Shown here: piece after piece, positions 33,571 through 42,232 of the stretch | How the letters are laid out: each line of letters begins with the position of its first letter | Position numbering within the stretch: position 1 is the stretch's first letter | Assembly: GCA_050296515.1 (NCBI GenBank) | Contig: JBNKRJ010000032.1 | Location: forward strand, 1 to 64,000 | DNA: 64,000 nucleotides | From: NBLH01 sp050296515 | GTDB taxonomy: Bacteria; Bacteroidota; Bacteroidia; Bacteroidales; NBLH01 | Direction: 5' to 3' | The notes under the pieces: generated by a model | What the model saw: only the letters and a program-made list of their open reading frames with translations | Databases searched by the model: none | What the model was told of the DNA's origin: nothing | Translations under genes and position numbers: made by a program

Positions 33571-34227
33571 TTAAAATTCCATTTCTTTTACATGATCATC
33601 AATTACCAACCGTCCCTCAGTTTTGCTTTTGACTTCGTCAATGGTCACTCCGGGAGCAAGTTCTAATAAACGAAAACCATCATCTGTAATATCAAGAACT
33701 GCTAAATCGGTCACCACTTTACTAACACAGCGAACGCCTGTTAAAGGCAAAGTACATTCTTTAAGCAGTTTCGATTCCCCTTCTCTGTTTGTATGCTGCA
33801 TGGCAACAATTATATTATCAGCAGAAGCTACTAAATCCATGGCACCTCCCATTCCTTTCACCATTTTCCCAGGAATCTTCCAGCTTGCAATGTCGCCTCT
33901 GTCTGTTACTTCAAAAGCTCCCAGAATGGTCAGGTCAATATTTTCTCCACGAATCATCGCAAAGCTGGTTGATGAATCGAAAAAAACGCCTCCTGTTTTC
34001 ACAGTAACTGTCTGTTTACCAGCATTTATCAAGTCAGGGCTATGTTCTCCCTTTTTAGGGAAAGGGCCAATACCTAATAATCCATTTTCTGATTGCAAAA
34101 CAATTTCAATTCCGTCAGGAACATAATTAGCTACTAAGGTAGGAATTCCAATCCCAAGATTTACATAATAGCCATCTTTTAATTCCTTTGCTATCCTTTG
34201 GGCTATTTGTTCTTTCGTTAAGGCCAT
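33571..34227 (-). CDS. scoB: 3-oxoacid CoA-transferase subunit B
   Basis: A 218-residue subunit of the succinyl-CoA:acetoacetate CoA-transferase, which activates acetoacetate to acetoacetyl-CoA. The catalytic glutamate is E47 in QSENGLLGIGP. Other family blocks are YVNLGIGIPTLVA, GGVFFDSSTSFAMIRG, GKMVKGMGGAMDLV and CTLPLTGVRCVSKVVTDLAV. It starts two bases after subunit A's stop, so the pair is coupled. In this context it uses the acetoacetate released by fumarylacetoacetase. Confidence 0.95.
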   Translation of the reverse strand: MALTKEQIAQRIAKELKDGYYVNLGIGIPTLVANYVPDGIEIVLQSENGLLGIGPFPKKGEHSPDLINAGKQTVTVKTGGVFFDSSTSFAMIRGENIDLTILGAFEVTDRGDIASWKIPGKMVKGMGGAMDLVASADNIIVAMQHTNREGESKLLKECTLPLTGVRCVSKVVTDLAVLDITDDGFRLLELAPGVTIDEVKSKTEGRLVIDDHVKEMEF

Positions 34228-34229
34228 TA

Positions 34230-34922
34230 TTAATTAGATGTAGTTAGTTTTTCAATTCGTTTCTCATAATTTTTACCCTGATAGATATGCTGTACAAAAA
34301 TCCCTGGAGTATGTATAAAATTCGGATCCAATTCTCCGGCAGGAACCAGTTCTTCCACCTCAGCAATGGTAATTTTTCCTGCCATTGCCATTACCTGGTT
34401 AAAATTATTAGCAGTTGCATTATAAATTAGGTTACCATGCGAATCACCCTTCCATGCTTTTACAAAAGCATAATCAGCAACCAAGGCATGCTCCATCAGG
34501 TAGTTTTTCCCATCGAATTCACGGATTTCTTTTCCGTTTGCCACTTCTGTTCCAAAACCTGCGGGAACAAAAAAAGCTGGTATTCCTGCTCCTCCTGCTC
34601 TAATTCTTTCTGCCAATGTGCCTTGCGGAATTAAGTCAACCTCCAGTTCTCCGGCCAAAAGCTGTCTTTCAAACTCTTCATTTTCACCTACATAAGAAGA
34701 AATCATTTTTTTTATCTGATGATTTTTTAATAGGAAACCCAGTCCAAAATCATCAACGCCAGCATTGTTGGATATACATGTTAATCCACTAACACCAGAA
34801 TTAGCTAAAGCTTCAATTGCCTTTTCAGGAATGCCGCATAATCCAAACCCTCCGAGCATTAAAACAGAGCCATTAGGAATAGTTGAAACTATTGATTTTA
34901 GGTCAGTTATTGTCTTATTCAT
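34230..34922 (-). CDS. scoA: 3-oxoacid CoA-transferase subunit A
   Basis: A 230-residue partner of the preceding subunit. The oxyanion and glycine-rich block LMLGGFGLCGIPEKAIEAL is diagnostic, followed by NNAGVDDFGLG, SYVGENEEFERQLLAGELEV and TLAERIRAGGAGIPAFF. It is the first gene of the leftward cluster. Immediately upstream on the minus strand is a TAAATTTG box that fits the phylum's -7 consensus. Confidence 0.95.
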   Translation of the reverse strand: MNKTITDLKSIVSTIPNGSVLMLGGFGLCGIPEKAIEALANSGVSGLTCISNNAGVDDFGLGFLLKNHQIKKMISSYVGENEEFERQLLAGELEVDLIPQGTLAERIRAGGAGIPAFFVPAGFGTEVANGKEIREFDGKNYLMEHALVADYAFVKAWKGDSHGNLIYNATANNFNQVMAMAGKITIAEVEELVPAGELDPNFIHTPGIFVQHIYQGKNYEKRIEKLTTSN

Positions 34923-34941
34923 AGTAATTAAGTTAGCACAA

Positions 34942-34949
34942 CAAATTTA
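34942..34949 (-). promoter_or_regulatory. Candidate -7 box for the tyrosine catabolism run
   Basis: On the minus strand this reads TAAATTTG, matching TAnnTTTG, 20 bases before the scoA start codon. No clear TTTG is found about 20 bases further upstream. The rest of 34923-35259 is AT-rich with nothing else recognised. Confidence 0.4.
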
Positions 34950-35259
34950 CAATTTTTATTTAGATTAAATAATAAAAATATGCGAATATCCTTAATTAAT
35001 AAGTCTTTGTGTTAATATTTAAATAGCTGGTAATAAAGTAAATAGATAAATGATGCAAACAGTTGTATAATTTGTATATAAATTAGTTTAGCTATATTTA
35101 GGTAGAATTTAAAGGAAAAATAAAATGGTCGTAGTATGAGAAAACTACTTTATTTAAAAATTCAATTACTCTGTTTCAAAACAAAAAACTAATTACGCGT
35201 GTTATAAATAGCGGCATTCTTATATTCTAAAATTTTAACAAATTGTAAAAAATAATAAT

Positions 35260-35673
35260 ATGGTACATGTAAGTAGAAGGGAAAGATTTAGTTCAGCTCA
35301 TAAACTTTGGAATGATGAACTTTCGGATAAAGAAAATGATGAAGTCTTTGATAAATGTGCTTATCCGAATTATCATGGTCACAATTATGAGTTGATTGTA
35401 ACTGTAAAAGGAAAGATTAATGAAAGAACAGGCTATGTATTTGATTTAAAAAAATTAAGCCGACTACTAAAAGAAACTGTAATAAATAAACTAGATCACA
35501 GAAATTTAAATATTGATGTAGATTTTTTAAAAGGAAAAATCACAACTACTGAAAATATTTCAGTAGCCATTTGGAATGAAATAGAACCTTTTATTAAAGA
35601 AGAAGGATGTGAACTACATAGAATAAAAGTAGTAGAAACTGAAAACAACTATGTTGAGTATTATGGTGATTAG
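35260..35673 (+). CDS. 6-pyruvoyl-tetrahydropterin synthase, animal-like
   Basis: A 137-residue tunnelling-fold enzyme that converts dihydroneopterin triphosphate to 6-pyruvoyl-tetrahydropterin. Zinc ligands are H14, H39 and H41 (FSSAHKL and YHGHNY), the catalytic cysteine is C33, and further active-site residues are H80 (LDHRNLN) and E126 (ETENNYVEY). The pattern is closer to my memory of animal PTPS (LSDEEN, GKC-NPN-HGHNY, LDHKNLD, TTENVAVYIW, ETDNN) than to bacterial QueD. It lies 376 bases before phenylalanine hydroxylase, which needs a tetrahydropterin. A biopterin-type role is thus likely; a QueD role is less likely but not excluded. Confidence 0.85.
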   Translation: MVHVSRRERFSSAHKLWNDELSDKENDEVFDKCAYPNYHGHNYELIVTVKGKINERTGYVFDLKKLSRLLKETVINKLDHRNLNIDVDFLKGKITTTENISVAIWNEIEPFIKEEGCELHRIKVVETENNYVEYYGD

Positions 35674-35737
35674 CTGCTTTTAAATTCTAATTGTTAATTA
35701 AAGCAACATGTCAGAGATGAAAAGTCATTTGCCATTC

Positions 35738-35891
35738 AATGTCATTTAGTTAGCGTTTTTTCCGTCATTACGAGAATGTACAACGAAGTAATCCCTTCAA
35801 AGATTACTCCTTTCAGTCATGAGAAAAGTTGCTTCGCTATTGCTCGTAATGACGAGGTTCTTTCATTAATTAGTCTAAACTAAACAACATT
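35738..35891. repeat. MITE-like repeat, family 2, copy 2
   Basis: A 154-base element with inverted ends: AATGTCATTTAGTTAGC on the left, GTCTAAACTAAACAACATT on the right. Its interior (CCGTCATTACGAG ... CTCGTAATGACG) folds back on itself, like the copy at 3224-3355. It fills the gap between the pterin synthase and phenylalanine hydroxylase genes. Confidence 0.75.
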
Positions 35892-36049
35892 GATTTGTCA
35901 TAGAAGTCATTAACAGCCAATGACAAATGACTGAAAATTAAAATCAGAAGAAATTTTTATAAACCGAAAAAAAATTAATAAAACTTAAGATAATCAACGA
36001 AAACAGAAAACAATAAAACCTAAATTACTATACAATTACGCTAAGGAAA

Positions 36050-37807
36050 ATGACAACAACCAACGAAAATGTAAACCGATTACCAGATCATTTGCGCAAG
36101 TATATCGTAGAACAGAATTACGAGAAATATACTGCCATTGATCATGCAGTTTGGCGATACATTATGCGCTTAAACTATGATTTTTTAAAGAGAACAGCCC
36201 ACAAATCTTATCTCGACGGACTGTTAGGAACCGGAATCAGTATTGAACGCATTCCTAAAATTGATGAAATGAATGAAATTCTTTCAAAAATAGGCTGGGG
36301 TGCTGTTTGTGTGGATGGTTTTATTCCTCCGGCAGCTTTTATGGAGTTTCAGGCCTATAAAGTATTGGTTATTGCCGCTGATATGCGCAACATTAACCAT
36401 ATTGAATACACGCCTGCTCCGGATATTGTTCACGAAGCGGCCGGACACGCTCCAATCATTGTTGATCAGGCTTATGCCGAATATTTAAGACTTTTTGGAG
36501 AAATTGGCAGCAAAGCAATTTCTTCAAAACGGGATAATGATTTGTATGAAGCAGTCCGGAAGTTATCAATACTTAAAGAAAAATCAGGTACTACCCAAGA
36601 AGAAATCAAAAAGGCAGAACAGGAACTATTTGATATTTCTAATGATATGGGCAAGCTTTCAGAAATGGCCCGATTAAGAAACCTGCATTGGTGGACAGTT
36701 GAATATGGCCTAATTGGCGAACTTAACCATCCCCAAATTTATGGTGCAGGGTTGTTATCCTCCATAGGAGAAAGTGCTGCATGCCTAAAAGATAAGGTGA
36801 AAAAGCTACCTTACACCATTGAAGCTGCAGATTACAGTTTTGACATCACCACACAACAACCACATTTGTTTGTTACCCCGGATTTTGCTCATCTAATTAC
36901 TGTTTTAAATGAATTTGCTGATACCATGGCGTTTCGAAGAGGTGGGGCTTCAAGTGTCAATGTTGCAATTGAATCAAACGCACTGGCAACCTGTCAGTTA
37001 AGCTCGGGATTACAAATAAGTGGAATTTTCACGAAAGTGATTACCGACAAAAATAGTGATGTGGCCTATTTAAATACAACCGGGCCTACTATGCTTTCGG
37101 AAAATGATAAAGTACTAATTGGTCACAGTAAAAAAGAACATAAAGATGGTTTCGGGACCCCGGTGGGCAATCTTGTTGGCTTAAATACAAAATTGGAGGA
37201 TTCTACAATAACCCAATTAGCCAAATTAGGAATAGAAGTAGGAAAAGTATCAACCTTGCAATTTGAAAGTGGTGTTGAAGTAAAAGGTGTTCTGCAATAC
37301 ATACGCCAAAACAAATTTGGGAAAATATTAGTAATGAGCTTTAAAGACTGTACAGTAAAGCTCGATAATGAAACATTATTTCAACCAGAGTGGGGCATTT
37401 TTGATATGGGAGTGGGCACTAAAGTCTCTTCTGTTTTTACTGGTGCTGCAGATAAGGGTGAATATGAAAATGGCACCTATATTTCGCCAACTACAACTGT
37501 TTCAAATAATTATACTGATAAACAATATATTGGTCTTTATCAGAAAGTTAGAAGCCAGAGAGAGGGGAATTATTCAGATAAAGAAATTGCTCAGTTGTTT
37601 AATGATGTGAAACAAAACTACCCAAACGACTGGCTCTTATCTGTTGAGCTTTACGAGCTTGCGAATGTGTCAAACAATGGTTTGGCCATGGAAATAAAAA
37701 GCTATCTAGTTGAAAAAGCAAAAAAAGAGTTGGAATACGAAAAACTGATTTACGATGGAATTGAGCTAATCGAACCCTCCTCTGAGGGTTTTTATAAAGA
37801 GATTTAG
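36050..37807 (+). CDS. phhA: Phenylalanine 4-monooxygenase (aromatic amino acid hydroxylase)
   Basis: A 585-residue protein. The first about 310 residues form the biopterin-dependent hydroxylase domain. The iron ligands are H128 and H133 in DIVHEAAGHAP, and E218 in HWWTVEYGLIG. It also has GYIPP-like FIPPAAFMEF and YGAGLLSSIGES. It converts phenylalanine to tyrosine using O2 and a tetrahydropterin. The about 275-residue C-terminal extension is beta-rich then helical and is not in the classical 270-residue bacterial enzyme. I do not recognise its fold. A ribosome site AAGGAAA precedes the ATG. The last codons overlap a terminator-like hairpin. Confidence 0.92.
   Translation: MTTTNENVNRLPDHLRKYIVEQNYEKYTAIDHAVWRYIMRLNYDFLKRTAHKSYLDGLLGTGISIERIPKIDEMNEILSKIGWGAVCVDGFIPPAAFMEFQAYKVLVIAADMRNINHIEYTPAPDIVHEAAGHAPIIVDQAYAEYLRLFGEIGSKAISSKRDNDLYEAVRKLSILKEKSGTTQEEIKKAEQELFDISNDMGKLSEMARLRNLHWWTVEYGLIGELNHPQIYGAGLLSSIGESAACLKDKVKKLPYTIEAADYSFDITTQQPHLFVTPDFAHLITVLNEFADTMAFRRGGASSVNVAIESNALATCQLSSGLQISGIFTKVITDKNSDVAYLNTTGPTMLSENDKVLIGHSKKEHKDGFGTPVGNLVGLNTKLEDSTITQLAKLGIEVGKVSTLQFESGVEVKGVLQYIRQNKFGKILVMSFKDCTVKLDNETLFQPEWGIFDMGVGTKVSSVFTGAADKGEYENGTYISPTTTVSNNYTDKQYIGLYQKVRSQREGNYSDKEIAQLFNDVKQNYPNDWLLSVELYELANVSNNGLAMEIKSYLVEKAKKELEYEKLIYDGIELIEPSSEGFYKEI
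37773..37799 (+). terminator. Hairpin inside the last codons of phenylalanine hydroxylase
   Basis: AACCCTC (37773-37779), loop CTCT, GAGGGTT (37784-37790), followed by TTTATAAAGAGA. The stem lies just before the TAG, so the coding end and the hairpin overlap. Its text resembles the CCCTC/GAGGG hairpin with ATTTATAAAGA that opens the start-codon-associated repeats. Confidence 0.55.
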
Positions 37808-37893
37808 CCATTTCTAGAAAGAAGGTAATTTAGGTTTTTATCTTTATTAACATAAAATAGAGTTTTTGAAAATTAAGCTAGAAACAGCATAGA

Positions 37894-38610
37894 ATGAACA
37901 TAATAGTTACAGGAGCCAGTCGCGGAATAGGATATCACACTGTTCTGCAACTGGGGAATTTAGGGAATCATCATATAGTTGCAATTGCCAGAAGTTCAAA
38001 TGGTTTAAAAAAGCTTGAAAGTGAATTTAATAGAACCTCCAATGCGAAACTAAGCACAATCAGTTTTGATCTTTCTGAAAAGGACATTAATCCATTGGTT
38101 GAGCAAATCAGCCAGGCTTTTGAACTGGAAAAAGGCAATAAAATTGATATTTTATTAAACAACGCAGGTTACTTAGCTAATAAAAGCTTTTTGGAGCTGA
38201 CTGATGATGACTGGCAAAAATCATTTGAAGTAAATGTTTTCGCTATTGCCCGACTAACAAGAAATTTGTATCCACATTTTAATAAAAAAGAAGGGGCTCA
38301 TATTGTAAACATTGGCTCAATGGGCGGAGTGCAGGGGACAACAAAGTTCCCGGGCCTTTCGGCTTATAGTGCCAGCAAAGGGGCCGTCAATATTTTAACC
38401 GAAGCAATGGCCACAGAGTTTGAAAATGAAAATATTAGAGTGAATGCTATCAATCCGGGAGCAGTACAAACAGAAATGCTTGAGCAGGCTTTTCCTGAAT
38501 TTAAAGCACAAAACCAAGCCTCAGATATGGCAAAATACATTGCCAATTTTATAACAACTGCTCAGCAGTTTATGAATGGAAGGCTCACTCAGGTTAGTTT
38601 AAAAAATTAG
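37894..38610 (+). CDS. Short-chain dehydrogenase/reductase
   Basis: A 238-residue classical SDR. It has the cofactor motif TGASRGIG (6-13), NNAG (89-92), catalytic S142, Y158 and K162 (YSASK). R10 and R33 near the cofactor suggest NADPH preference. It lies 86 bases after phenylalanine hydroxylase and in the same direction, downstream of a pyruvoyl-tetrahydropterin synthase. A sepiapterin reductase-like role, completing tetrahydrobiopterin, is therefore a reasonable inference. A generic SDR role cannot be excluded because SDR sequence alone does not fix the substrate. Confidence 0.8.
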   Translation: MNIIVTGASRGIGYHTVLQLGNLGNHHIVAIARSSNGLKKLESEFNRTSNAKLSTISFDLSEKDINPLVEQISQAFELEKGNKIDILLNNAGYLANKSFLELTDDDWQKSFEVNVFAIARLTRNLYPHFNKKEGAHIVNIGSMGGVQGTTKFPGLSAYSASKGAVNILTEAMATEFENENIRVNAINPGAVQTEMLEQAFPEFKAQNQASDMAKYIANFITTAQQFMNGRLTQVSLKN

Positions 38611-38994
38611 AAGTCAATTGTCGGGGGGAAGAATTATTAAACATTGCCCCACAAATAACAAATATTCAGATAATTAATAGCATCAGGCTGCTGGCCACCA
38701 GCTGCTCTTATAAGGCTGAAATTAAAAGTTAGCAGCTAGTTTTGCAGAAAAGGAATACAATACTCCTAATTCTAATTTCCAAGTTCTAAGTTCTGGCATA
38801 CAGCCAATTTAAATTGCATTAGGCAACCCACTCCTTATTCTACTTATAATCAATACATTAATTTTTCTATTAGTAAGTATAGTCATAGAAATAGTAATAA
38901 TTAAAGAAAGTGACACAAGTAGGTGTATCTTCTGTTCGGCTTGTCATTTAATAAAAGCAATTGTCAATTTTTTGTATAACTAAAATTTAGAACT
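38611..38994. other. Intergenic gap with short hairpin and short dispersed repeat
   Basis: GCTGCTGG-CC-ACCAGCTGC (38687-38705) is a short imperfect hairpin. AATTTCCAAGTTCTAAGTTCT (about 38774-38794) recurs almost exactly at about 24683-24704, just before the PorP/SprF gene. No promoter or gene was placed. Confidence 0.4.
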
Positions 38995-40101
38995 ATGAAA
39001 ACGACAATGAAATATTTAGTAATATATATTGGTTTAACAATAGCATCAATATTATTTGCAAATGAAGCTTCAGCTCAAAGAGCTTCAATAAGCTTCCAGG
39101 TTTTCTATGATCAACTAAGTCCCTATGGTCATTGGGTTGACAATCCGAGATTTGGATACGTTTGGCTTCCAAATGTAGGTCCGGGGTTTACCCCTTATGC
39201 AACCAATGGTTACTGGGTTATGACAAATTACGGCATGACCTGGGTTTCAAACTACAGCTGGGGATGGGCTCCATTTCACTACGGACGCTGGGAATACGAT
39301 AATAATTTTGGTTGGTTTTGGGTTCCTGATACGGAATGGGGACCAGCATGGGTGGTTTGGAGACAATCAACTGACTATTATGGCTGGGCTCCTATGCGAC
39401 CAGGTATCAGTATTACAGTAAGTTTTGGAAGTCACTATCATCCAGCTTATGACTATTGGGTTTTTGTAAGATACAATGATATCGACAGGCATGATTTGCA
39501 CAGATGTTATGTCAACAGAAGGTATCATCGACAAATTATCCGGAGATCAAATGTTATTAACAACACTTATGTAGACAATAGTCGCCACACAACCTATGTT
39601 TCAGGTCCTAACAGAACGGATATACATCGTACCACAGGACGAAACATTCGTACAGTTTCAATTTCGGATAACAACAGTCCAGGCCAAAATGTTAGAAATG
39701 ACAGATTAAATATTTATCGTCCGAGAGTTACAAGAAGTAACAATCGGTATGAACGTACTGTTCCCAGAAAAACTGCTAATATGGATGATATTCGACATAG
39801 TAACGGCAGAAACACGGTTTATCAAGACAACACAATTCGTCAGTCTAATAACAGAAACCAGGAAACAAACACAATTAATCTAAATAATAGAAAACAAACT
39901 CAAAAAACCAATCAATCAAATAATCAAACAAAAAATCAGCAACGGTATAATAACCAGTCGAATAGAAATCAGCAATACCAACAAGGGAATAATAAAACGC
40001 AAAGTAATAGCAGGAATAGTCGCACTTACTCAACAAGTAACAGCAGCAAAAATACGAACAGGCATCAAAGCAACAAACAATCAAATAGCAGAGGTAGATA
40101 G
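38995..40101 (+). CDS. DUF6600-type secreted protein with Asn/Gln/Arg-rich tail
   Basis: A 368-residue exported protein with a signal peptide (1-27, ending ASAQ). Residues about 35-165 are exceptionally rich in Trp, Tyr and Gly (YGHWVDNPRFGYVWLP, WGWAPFHYGRWEYD), the DUF6600 pattern. From about residue 180 the chain is Arg/Asn/Gln rich, and the last about 90 residues are almost only N, Q, S, R, T and K (for example NNQTKNQQRYNNQSNRNQQY). That tail is likely disordered and positively charged, suited to binding polyanions or wall polymers. It has no enzyme motif. It ends next to a MITE-like repeat. Confidence 0.75.
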   Translation: MKTTMKYLVIYIGLTIASILFANEASAQRASISFQVFYDQLSPYGHWVDNPRFGYVWLPNVGPGFTPYATNGYWVMTNYGMTWVSNYSWGWAPFHYGRWEYDNNFGWFWVPDTEWGPAWVVWRQSTDYYGWAPMRPGISITVSFGSHYHPAYDYWVFVRYNDIDRHDLHRCYVNRRYHRQIIRRSNVINNTYVDNSRHTTYVSGPNRTDIHRTTGRNIRTVSISDNNSPGQNVRNDRLNIYRPRVTRSNNRYERTVPRKTANMDDIRHSNGRNTVYQDNTIRQSNNRNQETNTINLNNRKQTQKTNQSNNQTKNQQRYNNQSNRNQQYQQGNNKTQSNSRNSRTYSTSNSSKNTNRHQSNKQSNSRGR

Positions 40102-40125
40102 TTTTTTTCGAGTTGAGTTTCCAGT

Positions 40126-40244
40126 GCCGTCCAAAAAACTGTCATTCCGAGTGAAACGAAGGAATCTCAATTTCTAACTAATTTTGAGATTGCTTCAAAA
40201 CAAGTTTTTCGCAATGACGTTCATTTTTCTACTTTTTGGACGGC
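40126..40244. repeat. MITE-like repeat, family 3
   Basis: Terminal inverted repeats GCCGTCCAAAAA (40126-40137) and TTTTTGGACGGC (40233-40244). The inside holds CTGTCATTCCGAG / GCAATGACG and GGAATCTCAATTT / AATTTTGAGATTGC, making nested hairpins. It lies between two convergent genes and could serve as a bidirectional terminator. One copy was found in this window. Confidence 0.75.
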
Positions 40245-40271
40245 CTCATTTTCATTGAAGTTTACCTGTTA

Positions 40272-40754
40272 TTAATGAAATACGAGTTTTATCCTTGGCT
40301 GTTCCTTTCCCTCTTCCATAAATTTTTGGGAAAGCTGAAGAAATGCTTTCACATCAATCCCAAGGAATATTCCCTGCTGGTTTCTTAGATTTGGTAAAGC
40401 TTTATCATACAGTCTTTTAAATCCTGCCAGATTCTTTTGGTTATTTTTTAATAATGCCACAGAAAACTGAATTAGTCCCTGAATAAAAATCCCTTCATCA
40501 GACTTTTTCCCAAGCTCTATCCATAGCTTTTCAAGTACTTCATGAACCTCCCAGTAATATCCTAAGTTAAATAGGTCAATTGCATAAAGATATCGTTGAG
40601 ATTGTTGCCAATTTTTACTTGAAAAGTCAATATTACTATCGGGAATTTCAGGAATATGCACTAGATCTTTAATTTGTGAAGGATGTGGTCCTTTTTTAGG
40701 AATGTATTTGTAGGATGGTAATTCTATCTTAGAATACCTCTTATGAGCTTCCAT
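40272..40754 (-). CDS. DUF309 family protein
   Basis: A 160-residue alpha-helical protein with the DUF309 signature LGYYWEVHEVLEKLWIELGK and a second block IQGLIQFSVALLKN. I start it at the ATG at 40754 rather than the TTG five codons earlier, because that ATG overlaps the MnmE stop in TAATG, a classic coupling arrangement. Its biochemical role is unknown. The tail is short and basic. Confidence 0.8.
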   Translation of the reverse strand: MEAHKRYSKIELPSYKYIPKKGPHPSQIKDLVHIPEIPDSNIDFSSKNWQQSQRYLYAIDLFNLGYYWEVHEVLEKLWIELGKKSDEGIFIQGLIQFSVALLKNNQKNLAGFKRLYDKALPNLRNQQGIFLGIDVKAFLQLSQKFMEEGKEQPRIKLVFH

Positions 40755-42154
40755 TACTTTCCGATACAAAAATTCCTAAAAATATTCCCTAAAATCTCAT
40801 CTGTTGAGATTTGCCCGGTAATCTCACCAATGTAATGCAACACCTGCCTTATATCCATTGCCAGAAAGTCACCTGTAATTCCATTTTGCAGCCCCTCTTC
40901 AACTCTTTCAAGTGCTTCAAAAGCTTGCTGAAGAGCCTCGTAATGCCTTGTATTACTTATAATTACATCAGCTTCTGAAATAGATTGAACATCGTAAGTT
41001 TTTTTGAGGATGTTTGTAAGTTCTTCTATATTGGTTTTGTGTTTTGCGGATGCTGGCACAAAATTAGTTTCAGGGAATTCTTCTTTCAGGTGGTCAATAT
41101 CCGCATCTTTCATTGTGGTTTTGTCAATTTTATTGATCAAAACAATTAATTGCCTGTTATCAATATTATAATCATCAATAGTGTACTTTACCTGGTTCGA
41201 AATATCTTTCCAGTTATTGGCAGCTTCAACCATTAAAATAATCAGGTTCGATTGCCTTATTTTTTGTGTTGTTTTCTCAATCCCTAAACTTTCAATAACA
41301 TCATCCGTTTTCCTCAAACCAGCTGTATCAACAAACCTAAAAAGAACCCCGCCGATGTTTAAAACATCTTCAATGGCATCGCGTGTAGTGCCGGCAATAT
41401 CTGAAACAATGGCTTTTTCTTCATTGAATAAAGTGTTTAGCAATGTGGATTTTCCAACATTAGGTTCACCAATAATGGCCACAGGAACTCCGTTTTTTAT
41501 AACATTACCAAGTTTGAAAGACTTAATCAAGTTATCCACCTTTTCTTTAATAGACGTTAGCAGAACCTGTAAGCGATTTCTATCAGCAAATTCAACATCC
41601 TCCTCGCTAAAATCCAGCTCTAGCTCAATCAACGAAATAAATTCAATCAACCTGTCACGCAACTGGTTCAATTCGTTCGAGAATCCACCTCGTATTTGAT
41701 TAATTGCAATTTTGTGCGAAGCCGATGAAGATGATGCTATCAAATCAGCAACCGCCTCAGCCTGAGACAGATCCATTTTACCATTCATAAAGGCTCGCTG
41801 AGTAAATTCACCAGGCGCAGCCAGTTTTACTCCATTTTTTATCAATAGCTGAAGTATTCTTTGTTGAATAAAAACAGAGCCATGGCAGGAAATTTCAATG
41901 CTATCTTCGCCAGTGTATGAGTGCGGATTTTTATTAAGACTTATCACCACCTCATCAACAATTTCGTCTTCGTCTTTAAGCACACCAAAATGAGTCGTTC
42001 CTCCTTTTTGATCTATAAGTGATTTACCTTTTCGTCCCCCAGTAAATATTTTATCACCTATCACAATTGCATTGGGCCCTGAGACTCGAATTACAGCAAT
42101 AGCACCCTGCCCAGCAGGTGTTGCAATAGCACAAATTGTATCTGATTTATCCAT
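40754..42154 (-). CDS. mnmE: tRNA modification GTPase MnmE
   Basis: A 466-residue enzyme that, with MnmG, installs the carboxymethylaminomethyl group on U34 of tRNA. The N-terminal formyl-tetrahydrofolate-binding domain (1-120) begins DTICAIATPAGQGAIAVIRVSG. The G domain shows P-loop GEPNVGKS (K235), DIAGTTRD, DTAGLRKTDD and NKID. The C-terminal FCIGK carries the conserved cysteine. Length matches the family. It is translationally coupled to the DUF309 gene and divergent from sucD. Confidence 0.97.
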   Translation of the reverse strand: MDKSDTICAIATPAGQGAIAVIRVSGPNAIVIGDKIFTGGRKGKSLIDQKGGTTHFGVLKDEDEIVDEVVISLNKNPHSYTGEDSIEISCHGSVFIQQRILQLLIKNGVKLAAPGEFTQRAFMNGKMDLSQAEAVADLIASSSSASHKIAINQIRGGFSNELNQLRDRLIEFISLIELELDFSEEDVEFADRNRLQVLLTSIKEKVDNLIKSFKLGNVIKNGVPVAIIGEPNVGKSTLLNTLFNEEKAIVSDIAGTTRDAIEDVLNIGGVLFRFVDTAGLRKTDDVIESLGIEKTTQKIRQSNLIILMVEAANNWKDISNQVKYTIDDYNIDNRQLIVLINKIDKTTMKDADIDHLKEEFPETNFVPASAKHKTNIEELTNILKKTYDVQSISEADVIISNTRHYEALQQAFEALERVEEGLQNGITGDFLAMDIRQVLHYIGEITGQISTDEILGNIFRNFCIGK

Positions 42155-42232
42155 TCATTTCTATTTTTAGCAAAAATAAAAGAATTAAACGAATTAAAGG
42201 AGTTGGATGTCCTAAATACGAATATATTTTCT

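Noticed and set aside
33623..34126. 167-codon antisense frame across the CoA-transferase B gene
   Set aside because: The minus-strand gene has complete family motifs including the catalytic glutamate; the antisense frame has none.
41181..41699. 172-codon antisense frame in mnmE
   Set aside because: It is opposite the conserved G domain of MnmE and has no motif of its own.
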